From positions 49,779 through 104,248 of the forward strand of contig GG745374.1 in assembly GCA_000151295.1 (NCBI GenBank): a stretch of 54,470 nucleotides of DNA. Reading direction: 5' to 3'. The position numbers and the translations under genes were made by a program. This document shows, piece after piece, positions 22,875 through 33,602 of the stretch. Source of the stretch: Allomyces macrogynus ATCC 38327. Taxonomy: Eukaryota > Blastocladiomycota > Blastocladiomycetes > Blastocladiales > Blastocladiaceae. The notes under the pieces were generated by a model. It did not search any database, had not been told where the DNA came from, and saw only the letters and a program-made list of their open reading frames with translations. Position 1 is the first letter of the stretch, and each line of letters opens with the position of its first letter.

Positions 22875-24784
22875 TTAGCACCGGCCCTCCATCTGCTTAG
22901 CCAGGTAGGCCTTGTAGCCCTTGATGTCCCCATCCCACCGGCGAATCGTCTTGTTCTCGCACACGAGAATGTCCTTGGCAATCTGGTCGAGCAGGCGGAA
23001 GTCGTGCGACACGACCACGACACCGCCGGAGTAGGCGTTGATGGCCTCGGCCAGCGAGTCAATCACGGAAATCTGCAGACCGTTGGTCGGTTCGTCGAGC
23101 AAGAGCATGTTGGGCGACTCGGTGGCCAGCAGCGCAAAGACAATGCGCGCCTTTTGGCCGTCCGAGAGCGTTCCAATCTTGGCCGTCTGCGCCTCGCGCA
23201 CCAGACCAAACCGGCCAATGACGGAACGCCAGTACTGCAGGTCCTCGGAAATGTGCGGGAACTTGTCGCGCAAAAACTCGAGCGAGTTCTTTTCGAGGTC
23301 GAGCTGGTCGGCCGAGTGCTGCGAGTAGTGGCCAATCTTGAGCGCCGAGTGCCGCTGGATACGGCCGCCAATCGGACTAAGCGTGCCCATCATGAGCTTG
23401 AGCAGCGTTGACTTGCCCACACCGTTCGGCCCGACGAGCGCGATACGCGAGTCCATGTCGACACCGAGGTTGATGTTCACGTAGAGCGCGTCCTCCATCT
23501 TGCCCGAGTAACTGAACGAGACCGAGTCAAAGCCGAGCACGGGCGGCGGCAGCTTGGTCATTTCCGGGAACCGGAACGTGAAGACGCGGTCGGGCACCAC
23601 CTTCTCAATCAACCCATCCTCGATCATCTTGTCGAGAATCTTCTGCCGCGACTTGGCCTGGCGCACCAAGTTGGCGTAGGTACCGCAACTGGCAATGAAG
23701 GCCTTGATGTGCGCGATTTCCTCTTGCTGCTTGTTGTACTGCTTCATCTGGTTGGTCTCCTGCTCGGCGCGCGTGCGCACGTAGGCGTCATAGTTGCCAC
23801 CCCAGTAGGACAGCTTTTGGGCGCGCAGGTCAATCATGTTGGTGCAGACGCCGTTGAGGAAGTCTTGCGAGTGCGAAACGACAATCAGGATACGGTCGTA
23901 GTCGGCCAGGTACCGCTCGAGCCACACGCACGCGCCGAGATCCAAGTGCGCCGTGGGCTCGTCGAGAATAAGGAGCGTGGGCTTGGTAAAGAGCGCCTTG
24001 GCGAGCGCCACGCGCATCCGCCAGCCACCGGACATGTCCTTGGTCGCTTTGGTCATCTTGTCGGCGTCAAAGCCGAGACCGTAGAGCATCGACGAGACGC
24101 GCGACTCGAAAGTCGACGGGTCCATGGCGTCGATACGGTCGTAAATGTCCTGCAGGACCGGGTCTTCGGGGCCCTCGGTCGTGAGAATCTCGTCGGCCTG
24201 CTCCTCGAGGCGCTTGAGCTCCTTGTGCGCCTCTTCGAGCACCCACTCGAGACCCGTCATGTCGGTCGGCGGCGCCGGCTCGGCAAGCATGTAGATGTCA
24301 ACTGGTGAGCGGGGAAGTGGGCGAAAGTGGGCGTAAACGCACGCATTGAGTCAGTGGAGGATCGCCGACAAGGACGATAATGAAATGAAATGCATGACGT
24401 ACTGTGCTCCGGAATCGGCACCTCGCGGTTAGCGAGCGTGCGCAGGAACGTGGTCTTGCCCGCGCCGTTCTCGCCGAGCAGACCGTAGCGACGGCCAAAG
24501 TTGAGCTCAATGGTCGTCTCGGAAATGAGCACTTTACCAAAGCACGAGAGCGTGAAGCCCTCGATGCGCACGTCGCGCGACGACTTCATCGAGGTGAGGA
24601 CACCGGTCGAGGTGCGCAGCATGTGCGCCTGCAGCTCGTCGGCAGTCGAGTCGCCGCCATTGAGGTTGACCTTGGCGAGGCCGGCAGCGACCTCGTCGGC
24701 ACCGGACGCGGCGCCCTTCTTGTCCTTCTTGTCGGCGGCACCGCCGCGCTTGGCGAGACGCTTGGCCTTGCTGGCAGAGACCAT
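22875..24784 (-). CDS. ARB1: ABCF ATPase, Arb1/ABCF2 type (ribosome biogenesis)
   Basis: Soluble twin-cassette ATPase of 40S and 60S ribosome biogenesis, without membrane segments. Exons are 24784-24403 and 24301-22875 across a 101-bp intron, 602 aa. The start has the context gccaccATGG. A Lys/Ala-rich N-terminus leads to cassette 1 with GENGAGKTT, signature MSGGWRMRVALAKAL and LLILDEP. Cassette 2 has GPNGVGKST, signature LSDGQKARIVFALLA and MLLLDEP. The joining exon reads PIPEHIDIYMLAEPAPP as in Arb1, and the C-terminus (SHDFRLLDQIAKDILVCENK) is fungal Arb1-like. Both D-loops are unusual. Cassette 1 reads DEPTAHLDLGA where NHLDLEA is usual. Cassette 2 reads DEPTNGLQISV where an aspartate normally follows the leucine. 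Walker A, Walker B and signature residues are intact, so the gene looks functional. Confidence 0.95.
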
Positions 24785-25548
24785 GGTGGCGAGTGCGGGT
24801 GGTGGGGGAAACGCGCGGTGCGAAGGGCGGGCAAGCGGGCAGGGAGGAAAGAGACCGTTGCGGGCAGCAATGGCACGCAGCGGGCGGACGCAGTCGAGGG
24901 AATAGGTGACAACGACGACGACAGAGAGAACAAGCAGCAGCGGGCGCGGAGACACGGAAGGGATGTGCAGCGTGTGCTGAATGGTGCTCTTCTGCCCGCG
25001 CGACCTGCACAACGCCGACACGAGGAACCACGCGTGAAAGGCGCGGTGAGGCGCGTGTACCCGGCCACGCGCCGTCACGCCGCCCGTTGCTGGGGCCAAC
25101 CACATCGAGCACCGGGGACTGGATGCGGAAGTCTGCCTGGTCGGCAAGTACCTGGCGGCGTTCGCGGCAGGTGCCTGGGTGGCTGGCGGCACGGCGTGCT
25201 CTCCCTGCCATCGTCGTGGCGCTGGCCGATCGACGTGGCCCTGAGTGAGAGCTGGGAGCCATCGTCGAGCATCGACACGCGAGCAGCGACACGTCGTCAG
25301 CACAGCACGGCCGGCGTGCCGTGTGCAACACCATTATGGCGTGCCGGGACCCTGTCGATGGCCCCGACCGTCCATGCTCTCGCAAATCGCATACACCACC
25401 TCCACCACCATCGGTGCCCATGCAAGCACATCACTGACGATCGACGACGGCATCGACACTCGACCATTCAACAACCGATTTGGCGCACCTTCAACACCAG
25501 CAACCCCGCCCTTGAGCACGCTCAATCGCCCGCGGACCCCTGTCCGCC
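24785..25548. promoter_or_regulatory. Divergent intergenic region between ARB1 and the membrane-protein gene
   Basis: 764 bp between outward-facing genes. A plus-strand frame stays open through all of it and beyond. Its translation is His/Arg/Cys-rich and unlike protein, and the spliced gene model starts only at 25549. The right part is rich in CA/CCA repeats, as in other leaders here. Confidence 0.45.
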
Positions 25549-27562
25549 ATGCAGCATTTGCACGATGCACTGCCGCCGTCGCCGCTCAGGACCCAGTCCG
25601 ACTCCGGCACCGTACGGCCACGGTCGGCCGTACCCGCACTGCCAGCCCTGTACATATCGCTCGCGGCCTTGGACCATCGACCACAAGCACTTTTCGCTGA
25701 CCACGCCAAGTACCGACAGGCCGCGCCTGGTCATCCCATCACTAGTGGTCAACGAGGGGGCGACGCAGTTGCAATTGGGCAAGAACGCCGGATTCGATAC
25801 GAGCAACGTGGTCGTGTCCTCCCCTGCACAAGCCGTTGATGACGAGGCCGGTGCGCCGCCTGTCGCCGCCGAATTCGCAGCATTACGACGACCGTCACTG
25901 CATCATGCTCGCAGGCCGTCGGCCCCGCCATCTGTCGCTGCCGTGGCCTATGAGGACATTCGCGTCCATCTCCCAGCACCAGCCGCGCCGTCGACAGCAA
26001 GTCGCATTTGGTCGCCGATACGCCGTCCTGTACCATCTGCTGAGCGCAACCAACCCGCGACTGCGACGAATCCGCAAAGACGAAATGTGGTTGTGCCTAC
26101 CACGTCGCTTCTGCGCGCAGAAACTCGACCCTCGACTGCGGTAGCCGAATGCGATTGGGGACCCGGCCATCGGCCACAACCATTGAATCGTCTCCGGGCC
26201 ATTCTTCTTCCGATTATCGCTCTCGACGCGATTTTCCTGACGGCAGCCGTACTGGTCGGGCTTGGTCGATCCGACTCGCTGATTCGCATGGTTCTCGATG
26301 TGGTCCTCGTCGGGTGGATTCGCATCCTTACTCTCTGCGCCCACGTTTTCGCGATTTGGCCCACACGATTGACGTTGTCCACCGTCTCTGCAATCTGCCT
26401 CGGGTCCGCCGTTTACGCGCTCGGCAAGTGCAGTGCTGCTACACCACTACCCAGTCACGACGCCGGTCGTAGTGCCCTACTCGCGACGTGGATTGTAGCT
26501 ATTGCCGCTCCGATTCTAGAGGGCGTCGTCTTGCATTTTGCGGCTCAACGAACCAAGCCCGACCCGACTTCTTCCCCACCTCCACCCACCTCGTCGTTGC
26601 AATTCATTCCCGATCCACCCGAGCCTGACTCGCCCGCTCGTCGCCCGCGTGGTGTCGTCCCGTTTACCCACGGCCGTGCCAACTCGCGTCGCCGGTCCGG
26701 GAATCTCTCGGGCACGTCCCTCCCCTCGGACCGCATGCCACTGCTTGACGGCGAACACCTTCCGTCGCACGAGTACCGCACGTTTCTCGGCATTCCGCCG
26801 CCACCCGTCGATCGTGCTGGCCGCGACCGGCTGGTCCGGTCGCAGTCCTACTCGGAGACGGTTCACGGCGCTGCGACAGCGGATCTGTCGTCGGAAGAGG
26901 AGGAGGAGACGCCGCGTCCACGACCACGGAAAACGTCCGAGGGCGACGCGCCGCCCGCAGTGCACCGGTGGTCGATTGCCGCGTTTGATTCGTCCCGACT
27001 CGCGGCGATTTTCCGGACGGGAGCGATCACGGCGTTTCCGTCAACGTCAGCGGCGCGGTCGTTGCCGCGGCAGCAGCGGCAGGCGACGCCGCGGCTTGCT
27101 GGCGGTGGTATTGTTCCGCCCATCCCGTCGCTTTCACAGCAAGCTGGCGGTCAAAGTGCGGTTGCGGGTCGATCCAGCCCGCGCGTCGTCAACTCGTGGC
27201 GCGCGGTCCCACCACTCCCACGTCTCCCGCCCTCGCCCCCGTTCGCCGTAACTCTGCGCGACCACTCTCCGCCAGACGACAGTTCCGTGCACGACGTCGC
27301 GTCGTCCGACCTTGACCCGCACGAAGACGACGAGGATCGGCTCACGAGCGGCACGGCCCCGAGCCACGCCGATCTGGTCTCGGACGACGGCGACTCGCTC
27401 TACATCTCGTGCCCGACGTCGGCGACCACGTCCGAGGACGACGACGACCACGAGGAGGACGAACTCGACGAGGAAATCGAGCGGCACGGGCGCGATACGC
27501 ACCTACTTGCGCGGTCTCCGCCAGCGTTCTTGCGCGTGACGCAGTCGCCCTGGGCCGCGTGA
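25549..27562 (+). CDS. Putative four-helix membrane protein with long disordered acidic tail
   Basis: The best model is exon 25549-25611, a 76-bp intron with donor GTACGG, then exon 25688-27562, giving 645 aa. The start context is ccgccATGC. After about 190 hydrophilic residues come four hydrophobic segments (26190-26545), including LRAILLPIIALDAIFLTAAV, MVLDVVLVGWIRILTLCAHV and LLATWIVAIAAPILEGVVLH. The remaining 340 residues are Pro/Ser/Arg-rich with acidic runs (SSEEEEETP, TTSEDDDDHEEDELDEE). No family is recognised. An alternative end is possible: a 64-bp intron at 27536-27599 would join in frame to a Ser/Pro-rich exon ending at 27875, for 728 aa. A longer open frame to the left of 25549 is not considered coding. 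Confidence 0.7.
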
Positions 27563-28504
27563 GGTCACCGTCGCGGTCGCGGCTGCCGACGCCGGCGAGT
27601 CCATGGCGACGAGAGGGTCAGCGTCGCCGGTGGTCACGTCGCCGCGGTCCCCGAGGTCTCCAAGGTTGCCGCTGGTGGTTTCCACGATGGCGGGGGGAAG
27701 GCGGGTGGCGCCGAACGGCGGCTCGTCGTCTTCAGGGATACCGTTTCAGCTGGGCGCAGGGTTGGTGGGCCGCGCTGCGGTGGGGAAGCATGCGGGAGGG
27801 GTGCCAGTCGTTACGCGGCTGCCGACGTCGTCGCGCACGTCGTCGTCGTCAAGCTCGGTGCCACCCAGGCATTGAGCGAGATGCAGGCACACCCAGTTCC
27901 GCCGTCCGCTGTTACAAATATCAACATTTATATCTTGAAAAGAGTCAGCTTGTGGCTCCCGGGCATGGGTGAACCTCGACGCGTCCATTTGGACCAGCCA
28001 TGCCGCACAAAGCTCGATCGTCAGTTGGTTTGAGCTAACTCGGCAAATTGACGACGGCCGCCGTGCCTCTTTCATGGTGGAGAAGTGAGCGAGAAGCAAG
28101 GGCAAGCACGCGATGAGCTGTATTAACAAGTGCAAAACAGCGCGGCTCACCAGGAAGGTATAGTGGCCGGGCACGACTTGACCTGCGCGTCTCGCAGCAA
28201 GTTCATCATGATCACGCGGGAACCACGCCCAGCCTGCGAGACTCGACTGCAAGTGCAGCGACCACACACGCGCTCCGCCACAGTTGTCTGATGTCGACGC
28301 TTGTTGTCGACGTCTGCTCGCGTCCCTGGGCACACACGGCGAGCGCACCAGCAGCAGACGCAATCCCGGCACACTAGACGCAACTACGACCGACCCGCGA
28401 GCACGAGCATCAAGCTCAAACGAAGTCAACAACCAACACCGACTGCCACCAACCCCCGAAGCTTTCTTCCCGCCATCCTGGATCCGCCATCGGCCCACCA
28501 CAGC
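27563..28504 (+). other. Intergenic region before glyoxalase II, possibly holding an alternative last exon
   Basis: 27600-27875 is an open, high-GC3, Ser/Pro/Arg-rich frame (SPRSPRSPRLPLVVSTMAGG) that could be the last exon of the preceding gene. From 27876 there is a local AT-rich patch (27915-27945, with ATATCAACATTTATATC) that may be the transcript end. From 28150 to 28504 lies a CA-rich leader of the next gene. Confidence 0.4.
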
Positions 28505-29735
28505 ATGATGTCGAATTTCCTCTTCCAAAACGTGGCCTACCCGCTCTTCAACACGCGCGTCGGGTGGTACATCAACAAATGGATGAACCCGTCAGGCCAA
28601 GCGCCGCACACCATCATTGACGAGCAAAACATTGTCGTCGACGCCCGCATCCGCATCCAACCCGTCGCAATTGAAGTCGACAATTACGCCTACATTATCG
28701 CCGACCTTGCCAAGCACACGGTCCTGCTCGTCGACCCGGCCGACCCGGAACGCATCCGCGACGTGCTCAAGACGACGTATTCCGGGTTCAAGGTCGCGGG
28801 TGTATTGTGTACGCACAAGCACCACGACCATTCCGGCGGGAACCATGCGTTCAAGGGGGTCCCGATTTACGGCGGGCGCGGGGAGAAGGTGCCCTACGCG
28901 ACGCACGAGGTTGGGGCAATCGGTGGGGAGGTGTTCACGCTCGGCCGGATTCGCGTCACGGCCTACTTGACCCCATGCCATACCAAAGGTATGCTCGTGC
29001 CGATGGGGGTGGAGAAGTTGCCGCATCGCTCGCTCATAACTATTCCGACTCACCAACGTAGCCTCGGTCATGTACCTGCTCTCGGACCCATTGACTCGAC
29101 CCGTGCTCTTTTCGGGCGATACGCTCTTCCAAGCGGGCGTCGGCAAGTTTTTCGAGGGCAGTGCGAGCGACATGCTCGCCGTTATCGACACAGTCAACAC
29201 ACAATTACCGCTCACGACGCTACTCTATGCGGGCCACGAATACACGCTGGCCAATCTCGAGTTTGCCAAGGCCGTCGAGCCCAATAACCCACACATCCAG
29301 GTGTGCTTCCTCTCTATCCGTTTCCGATCTCAATCTGCTCGCTTCTGACACCCTGCCCCAATGGAGGCCGAACTCGAACGCGCGCGCGCGCGCCGCGACC
29401 ACAACCTGTGCACGGCCCCCTCCTCGCTCGTCATTGAGCGCGACACGAACGTGTTTCTGCGCGCGCGCGACCCGCGCATTGCATTGGCGCTGATCGGCGA
29501 CGAGGAGGAGGCCATGGACATGCCGCACGACCAAGTGCTTGCGCTGCTCCGGAGACTCCGCACGGCATTCCGCGTCGGGCACGACGGCAAGGACGGCAAG
29601 AAAGAGGAGGTGCCGCCGCCGATGCCGGCAAGGGCAAAGGTCGAGGAGAAGCCTCCAATGCCGGTGCCGGTCGCGCCGGAGGGCGGGAAGCCGATGACGT
29701 GGGAGGAAGCGGCGGTGTGGGCCGCGTCTAAGTGA
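28505..29735 (+). CDS. GLO2: Hydroxyacylglutathione hydrolase (glyoxalase II)
   Basis: Metallo-beta-lactamase-fold thioesterase that hydrolyses S-lactoylglutathione to lactate and glutathione. Exons are 28505-28988, 29062-29300 and 29367-29735, 363 aa, with introns of 73 and 66 bp. The binuclear metal motif is intact: CTHKHHDHSGG with H104, H106, D108 and H109. Further ligand motifs are TPCHTK (before intron 1), FSGDTLFQAGVGKFFEG and YAGHEYTLANLEFA. The C-terminal substrate-binding part reads RRDHNLCTAPSSLVIERDTN, as in the family. Two things are odd: an N-terminal extension of about 40 residues, and a Pro/Lys-rich insert (KKEEVPPPMPARAKVEEKPP) near the C-terminus. These make it about 100 residues longer than the usual cytosolic enzyme. 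No clear targeting signal. Confidence 0.95.
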
Positions 29736-30246
29736 TTGAGGGATGGAGAAGTTAAACGGCCAGTGGGAGAACGCGTCGGGTCCCGTTGGGTCAGTAAGTA
29801 CATGGATAAAAAAACGTCTTCTTATGTCGTCGTGCGCGAGGAGCAAGCGCGGCAAATGTCAAAGCATGTCAAAGTGAAGCCGCACGGGCCGCTGACGCTG
29901 GTGGAGACATGGCGAGGGGGAAGCGGTGGTGAGGGCAGTGTAGACGTCGACGAAGAGAAAGGCCAAGTCGGTTCTGCTCGCTCCGGTGTTTGCAAAACAG
30001 CGTCTTGTTTTGTCCACTAGCGCAATGAAGCAGCCACGCAGCAGCAGCGATACAGAGAAGAAACTAGAAAAACGGGTGCACACACCAACAGGGGTTGCTT
30101 TGGCATCTGGAGATACATCGTCTGGATAAAAATGAAAATGAAAGAAAGGCACGAAATAATGGTACAGCGCAACTGCAAAGAAAGGAATCACAAAATGAAA
30201 GACAAATCTCGGTTCAACTAGGTCGTCCATGGAAAGTACAGGCCAT
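29736..30246. other. Convergent 3' region between glyoxalase II and the GPI-anchored protein
   Basis: 511 bp with no supported gene. It is A-rich on the plus strand (29805-29815, 30125-30145), as expected for the T-rich transcript end of the minus-strand gene. Confidence 0.4.
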
Positions 30247-31137
30247 TTAGTAGACGAACGCCGCCGCAGCCATGAACACGGCCGCGACCACGCCACCGGC
30301 GGGCGCAGCACGCACGTCCGCGGCCGAGGAGTTCAGGAGCGTCGGCGCCGGCGACGTCTTGGGCGTGGCCGACGTCGTCGAGCTCGAGACCGTCGAGGAC
30401 GTCGAGGCCGACGAGGTGGTCGTGGGCGTCGCCGTCGTGCTCGTCGACGACGAGGTGGTGCTCGTGGACGTGGCCGAGGTAGCCGTCGACGAACCCGTCG
30501 TCGTGGCGGTGCCCGACGAGGTCGTGGCCGAGTTGGAAATGACCGAACCGGTGCCACCCGTCACGGCGAACGGACCCGTGTAACGGAACGTGTCCTTGGA
30601 CGAGTCGGCCCACGAGTACTGCAGGGCGTAGTCCGACCCGTTGGCCAGGTCCGACGGGACCGTGTACTTGAGCGACCCATCGGCGGCCGTCACGGCGCCA
30701 ATCGTCGAGACGAGCTGCATGTTGTTGGGGTCGCCGTTGACCTGATGGGAAAGAAAGCAAGAGGTCAGTTTGGCCTGCTTTCTCACGCAAAGCACGGCAT
30801 CGGTGCAGGGTGCAAAGCGCAACGTACGCGCATCAGGTTGAGCGTGCCGGGCGTGCCCGCCGCGGGGCCCGAGGCCGACGAGTCAAACGTCCACGAGATG
30901 GTCACCGTGTCGCCAGCCTACATTGGCGCAAGGCGGAGTGAGCTGCTTGCTTGATGGTCGGATATTGCGGTAGCAAGAGAAGCCTCGCTCGCTGTGCAAG
31001 GCCGCGGCTCATTTTGTTGAAGGCTCGGCAAGTACCTTCCAACCGGACGGCGGCGTGTTGAGCTGGACATTGGCCGCGTTGAGCGAGCCGGCGGCAGCGA
31101 GCACGAGCGCGAGCAGAGCGACGAGGAAGCGGGCCAT
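30247..31137 (-). CDS. GPI-anchored Ser/Thr-rich wall protein, Kre9/Knh1-like domain
   Basis: Three exons, 31137-31036, 30917-30828 and 30741-30247, give 228 aa; introns are 118 and 86 bp. The start encodes a signal peptide (FLVALLALVLAAAGSLNAA). The mature N-terminus has the Kre9/Knh1-like beta-sandwich pattern: NVQLNTPPSGWK, then AGDTVTISWTF, GTLNLMR, SLKYTVPSDL and YALQYSWADSS. A run of about 75 Ser/Thr residues follows, a likely O-mannosylated stalk. The C-terminus (LNSSAADVRAAPAGG then VVAAVFMAAAAFVY) is a typical GPI attachment signal with omega site near Ser/Ala. It is probably a cell-surface or wall protein. GAA1, which is needed to attach such anchors, is also in this window, but 15 kb away and not linked in any operon-like sense. 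Confidence 0.9.
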
Positions 31138-31788
31138 GGCGAGTATTGGTGGTCGTTTGGTATGCGGGTCGGGTCGAGCGATGCCAATGCGAGGCGGCGT
31201 CCGTGCAGGAGCGAGAGTGGGAGAGGATGGGCCGGCTTGGTCGGTCGGCGATGCGATGCGGGGAGGAGGGACGGAGCGTGGGTGGGGCGCATCTTGAAGG
31301 CCCGGTTGGCAAGACAACGTGGACGTTGAGCGGTGCGCACGGAAGTTTGGCCGTGGTCGTGTGGGCCTGCGGAAAAGTGGTGGGCTTGGACGCTTGGGCG
31401 CGGGCACGACTCGGGCCAGGCACAGGTGGGTTGGTCGAAGATAATGTCGTTTGCGAAGGCAGAAAATGAACCGCCTAAGAGGCGTCGGACAGCCTCCGGT
31501 GTCGTGAGCGGGCGTTGCGCACAGGAGGCCATTGAGTCGGCCGATGGGATAGAATGGAGTGCGGTTCGGGGCGGTGCGGCGCGCGGTGCGCGCCAAATGA
31601 AGGGCAGCGCAACGCAAAGCTTGGTGTCTCGCGGCGTCTCGCACCGGTCGTCATGGTCGGTGGCGGATCGCAAAGTGGCGCAGCACCACTCACCCACCGC
31701 CACCACGTGCCTGCCGCCCAAGAGCGGTGAACGGCCGCAGCAGCCGCAAATGACAATGGCGAATGAAACGCGGTCACGTTGTTCTCGA
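31138..31788 (-). promoter_or_regulatory. Region upstream of the GPI-anchored protein gene
   Basis: 651 bp between two minus-strand genes, so it carries the GPI gene promoter and the 3' end of the seven-helix gene. Long open frames cross it on both strands but none resembles a protein. No element is recognised. Confidence 0.4.
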
Positions 31789-33264
31789 TCAAATCCCTCG
31801 TTCGTCCTTCACCTGCTCAGTTCGCCCCAGTCCTCCCGGCGCTCCAGTGCCGACCGGCTCGCGCTTGCCGGCCTTGGCCGCGTTCTTGTTGCCCAACCGC
31901 AGCTTGCCGGCCGCTGCTGCTGCCGCGCCTCCAGTGCTCATGGTCCGCCGGCGTCGCCACGCCATGCTCAGCCTCATGATCGACTGCAATGCGGCTTCCA
32001 TGGCGAGCACGCTCGTCACGCACAGGTCCGACAAGATGCCGCGCATCAGCGGCGACCCGAGCCCGAACCCTTGAATCGCGAGAAACACCATCCAAATGAG
32101 AAGCGTGAGCGCGTTGAGCACGCGGAACGTCGCCAACGTGCGCCGTACAATGTTGCCGCCCGACGAAGCACGGCGCGCCCGTGGTACTGTGCTCGACGGC
32201 GGGCGTGGCGCCGTTGGCGGCTTAGTGTGCACTACGCTACCCTTGCGCAACGGAACCGGTAATTCTTCGGCAGCGGGTGGGTCACCGTCTGGTCGTGGAG
32301 GGTGCACATCCAATGCCTTGAGCGAGTGGCCGGATTTACTCGCCTCAGTGATGGATGCCAGCTTGGTGGTCGCGGTCACCGTGAGCGCGACGCTCTGCGC
32401 GCCGCTAGCGACAGGACCACTCGGACTCGGCTCAAACGACGACGAAATCAGCTGGTGGTCGGGCCTGAACGGCTCGATCGCTGCAATACCGCCAAGCGCA
32501 CCGCCACCTGCGGCTCCACCCCATCCACCCGCACGCGCGCCGCCCCCGCTTCCAGATCGCGAGCCCAGCGAATCGAGTCCCGGCGAGGTGCGGTACGTCA
32601 TGACCGCCATCCCAATCGACGCGGACACACACACGAGAGGGTTGATGAAATTGATGAATATCACGGCTGACGGGACATGGTACAGGCGCCAACCGGCACC
32701 CGTGGGGTTCTCGGCGGTCATGATCCCGGTGAGCATGCCAGAGAAGTTGAACGGGAGCGTCACAATGAACGCGAGCAGAAGAAAGCGCCACAACCACCGA
32801 CCGGCAAGCGGTGCAGTCGCGGCCGTGATGACCATGAGCCGGCGCACGACAATCAGCGTGCCGAGCCCACCAATCGGCGCAAACACGACAAGCCGCACGG
32901 CGTAGACGTCGGGCCACATGGTCACCCACGGGTACCGGGGGTTGAGCGTCACGACGGCCACGGACAGCGTGCTCACGGCCATGGTCGCCGCACAGTAGAC
33001 GAGCAGCGGTAACCGCACGCCGTCGCCCGACCAGATGGCGAGAAGAAAACGCACGGGAAGGCTGCGGTGTGCGTAGTGCAACTCGTGCGGCGCCTTCTTG
33101 ATTCCCGATCCGCGTAGTGCGAGAGCGCCCGCCGCGCTGCGATCGCGCGAAAGGGCAACGCGGTGCACGAGCCAGGCGAGCAGGAGCAGCGACGCAGCGG
33201 AGCTGAGAGGACCGAGAATACGCGCGCCGACCACCTCCCACCCTTGCAGCGTGTACCCGCCCAT
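31789..33264 (-). CDS. Seven-helix membrane protein A (tandem family), unknown function
   Basis: Single exon, 491 aa, ATG at 33264. Seven hydrophobic segments are visible: near residues 13-35 (PLSSAASLLLLAWLVHRVAL), 85-108 (LPLLVYCAATMAVSTLSVAV), 128-150 (GGLGTLIVVRRLMVITAATA), 157-180, 200-225 (VIFINFINPLVCVSASIGMA), 390-412 (LNALTLLIWMVFLAIQGFG) and 418-440. A Gly/Ser/Pro-rich loop of about 160 residues sits between helices 5 and 6. It shares with copies B and C an opening GGYxLQGWExVGARxLG, a WPDVYxVRL segment before helix 3, VVRRxMV in helix 3, and GxPLMRGIL/GxPFTRIxL before helix 7. The topology suggests a receptor-like protein, but no known GPCR signature (DRY, NPxxY) is present. Confidence 0.8.
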   Translation of the reverse strand: MGGYTLQGWEVVGARILGPLSSAASLLLLAWLVHRVALSRDRSAAGALALRGSGIKKAPHELHYAHRSLPVRFLLAIWSGDGVRLPLLVYCAATMAVSTLSVAVVTLNPRYPWVTMWPDVYAVRLVVFAPIGGLGTLIVVRRLMVITAATAPLAGRWLWRFLLLAFIVTLPFNFSGMLTGIMTAENPTGAGWRLYHVPSAVIFINFINPLVCVSASIGMAVMTYRTSPGLDSLGSRSGSGGGARAGGWGGAAGGGALGGIAAIEPFRPDHQLISSSFEPSPSGPVASGAQSVALTVTATTKLASITEASKSGHSLKALDVHPPRPDGDPPAAEELPVPLRKGSVVHTKPPTAPRPPSSTVPRARRASSGGNIVRRTLATFRVLNALTLLIWMVFLAIQGFGLGSPLMRGILSDLCVTSVLAMEAALQSIMRLSMAWRRRRTMSTGGAAAAAAGKLRLGNKNAAKAGKREPVGTGAPGGLGRTEQVKDERGI

Positions 33265-33602
33265 CGCGCACGACGTTGCACCGCGCGATTTGGGTTCGGA
33301 TTGGTCGCGTCCGTGTCAATTCGGTGCGAAGATACGGGCTGATCGGCACGCTCGCCCGTTGGATGCTACGTTCGCTCGACGTTGGCGAAAACAGTTGATG
33401 CTTGAACGACAGCAGGACACCGGTCAACTGGAGCTGAATCCAGCACGTCCAAGGAACGCTGAGTTTTCGTGCAGGACGGGTTCCAATTTATTATTGCAGC
33501 GAGTTAAACTGGGGACAGCGCCGAGGTGGGCCGCAAACGCAGCAGCGTCGCGTGCAAGGATTGCAAACATGATCGATTGCACACACGATCAACCACGACT
33601 GG
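33265..33602 (-). other. Spacer between seven-helix copies A and B
   Basis: 338 bp holding the promoter of copy A and the 3' end of copy B. No element or gene is recognised. Confidence 0.35.

Noticed and set aside
24404..25548. Left part of a very long plus-strand open frame (about 380 codons) running antisense to ARB1 exon 1
   Set aside because: The translation is a shadow of ARB1 coding sequence, then His/Arg/Cys-rich leader. A spliced model starting at 25549 explains the true gene.
29361..29366. ATG at 29361 as the start of a separate small gene
   Set aside because: The downstream sequence is the conserved C-terminal part of glyoxalase II, and the ATGGAG is better explained as the end of the second intron.
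31333..32262. 309-codon plus-strand frame upstream of and over seven-helix gene A
   Set aside because: No domain resemblance. It overlaps a conserved membrane-protein gene on the other strand.
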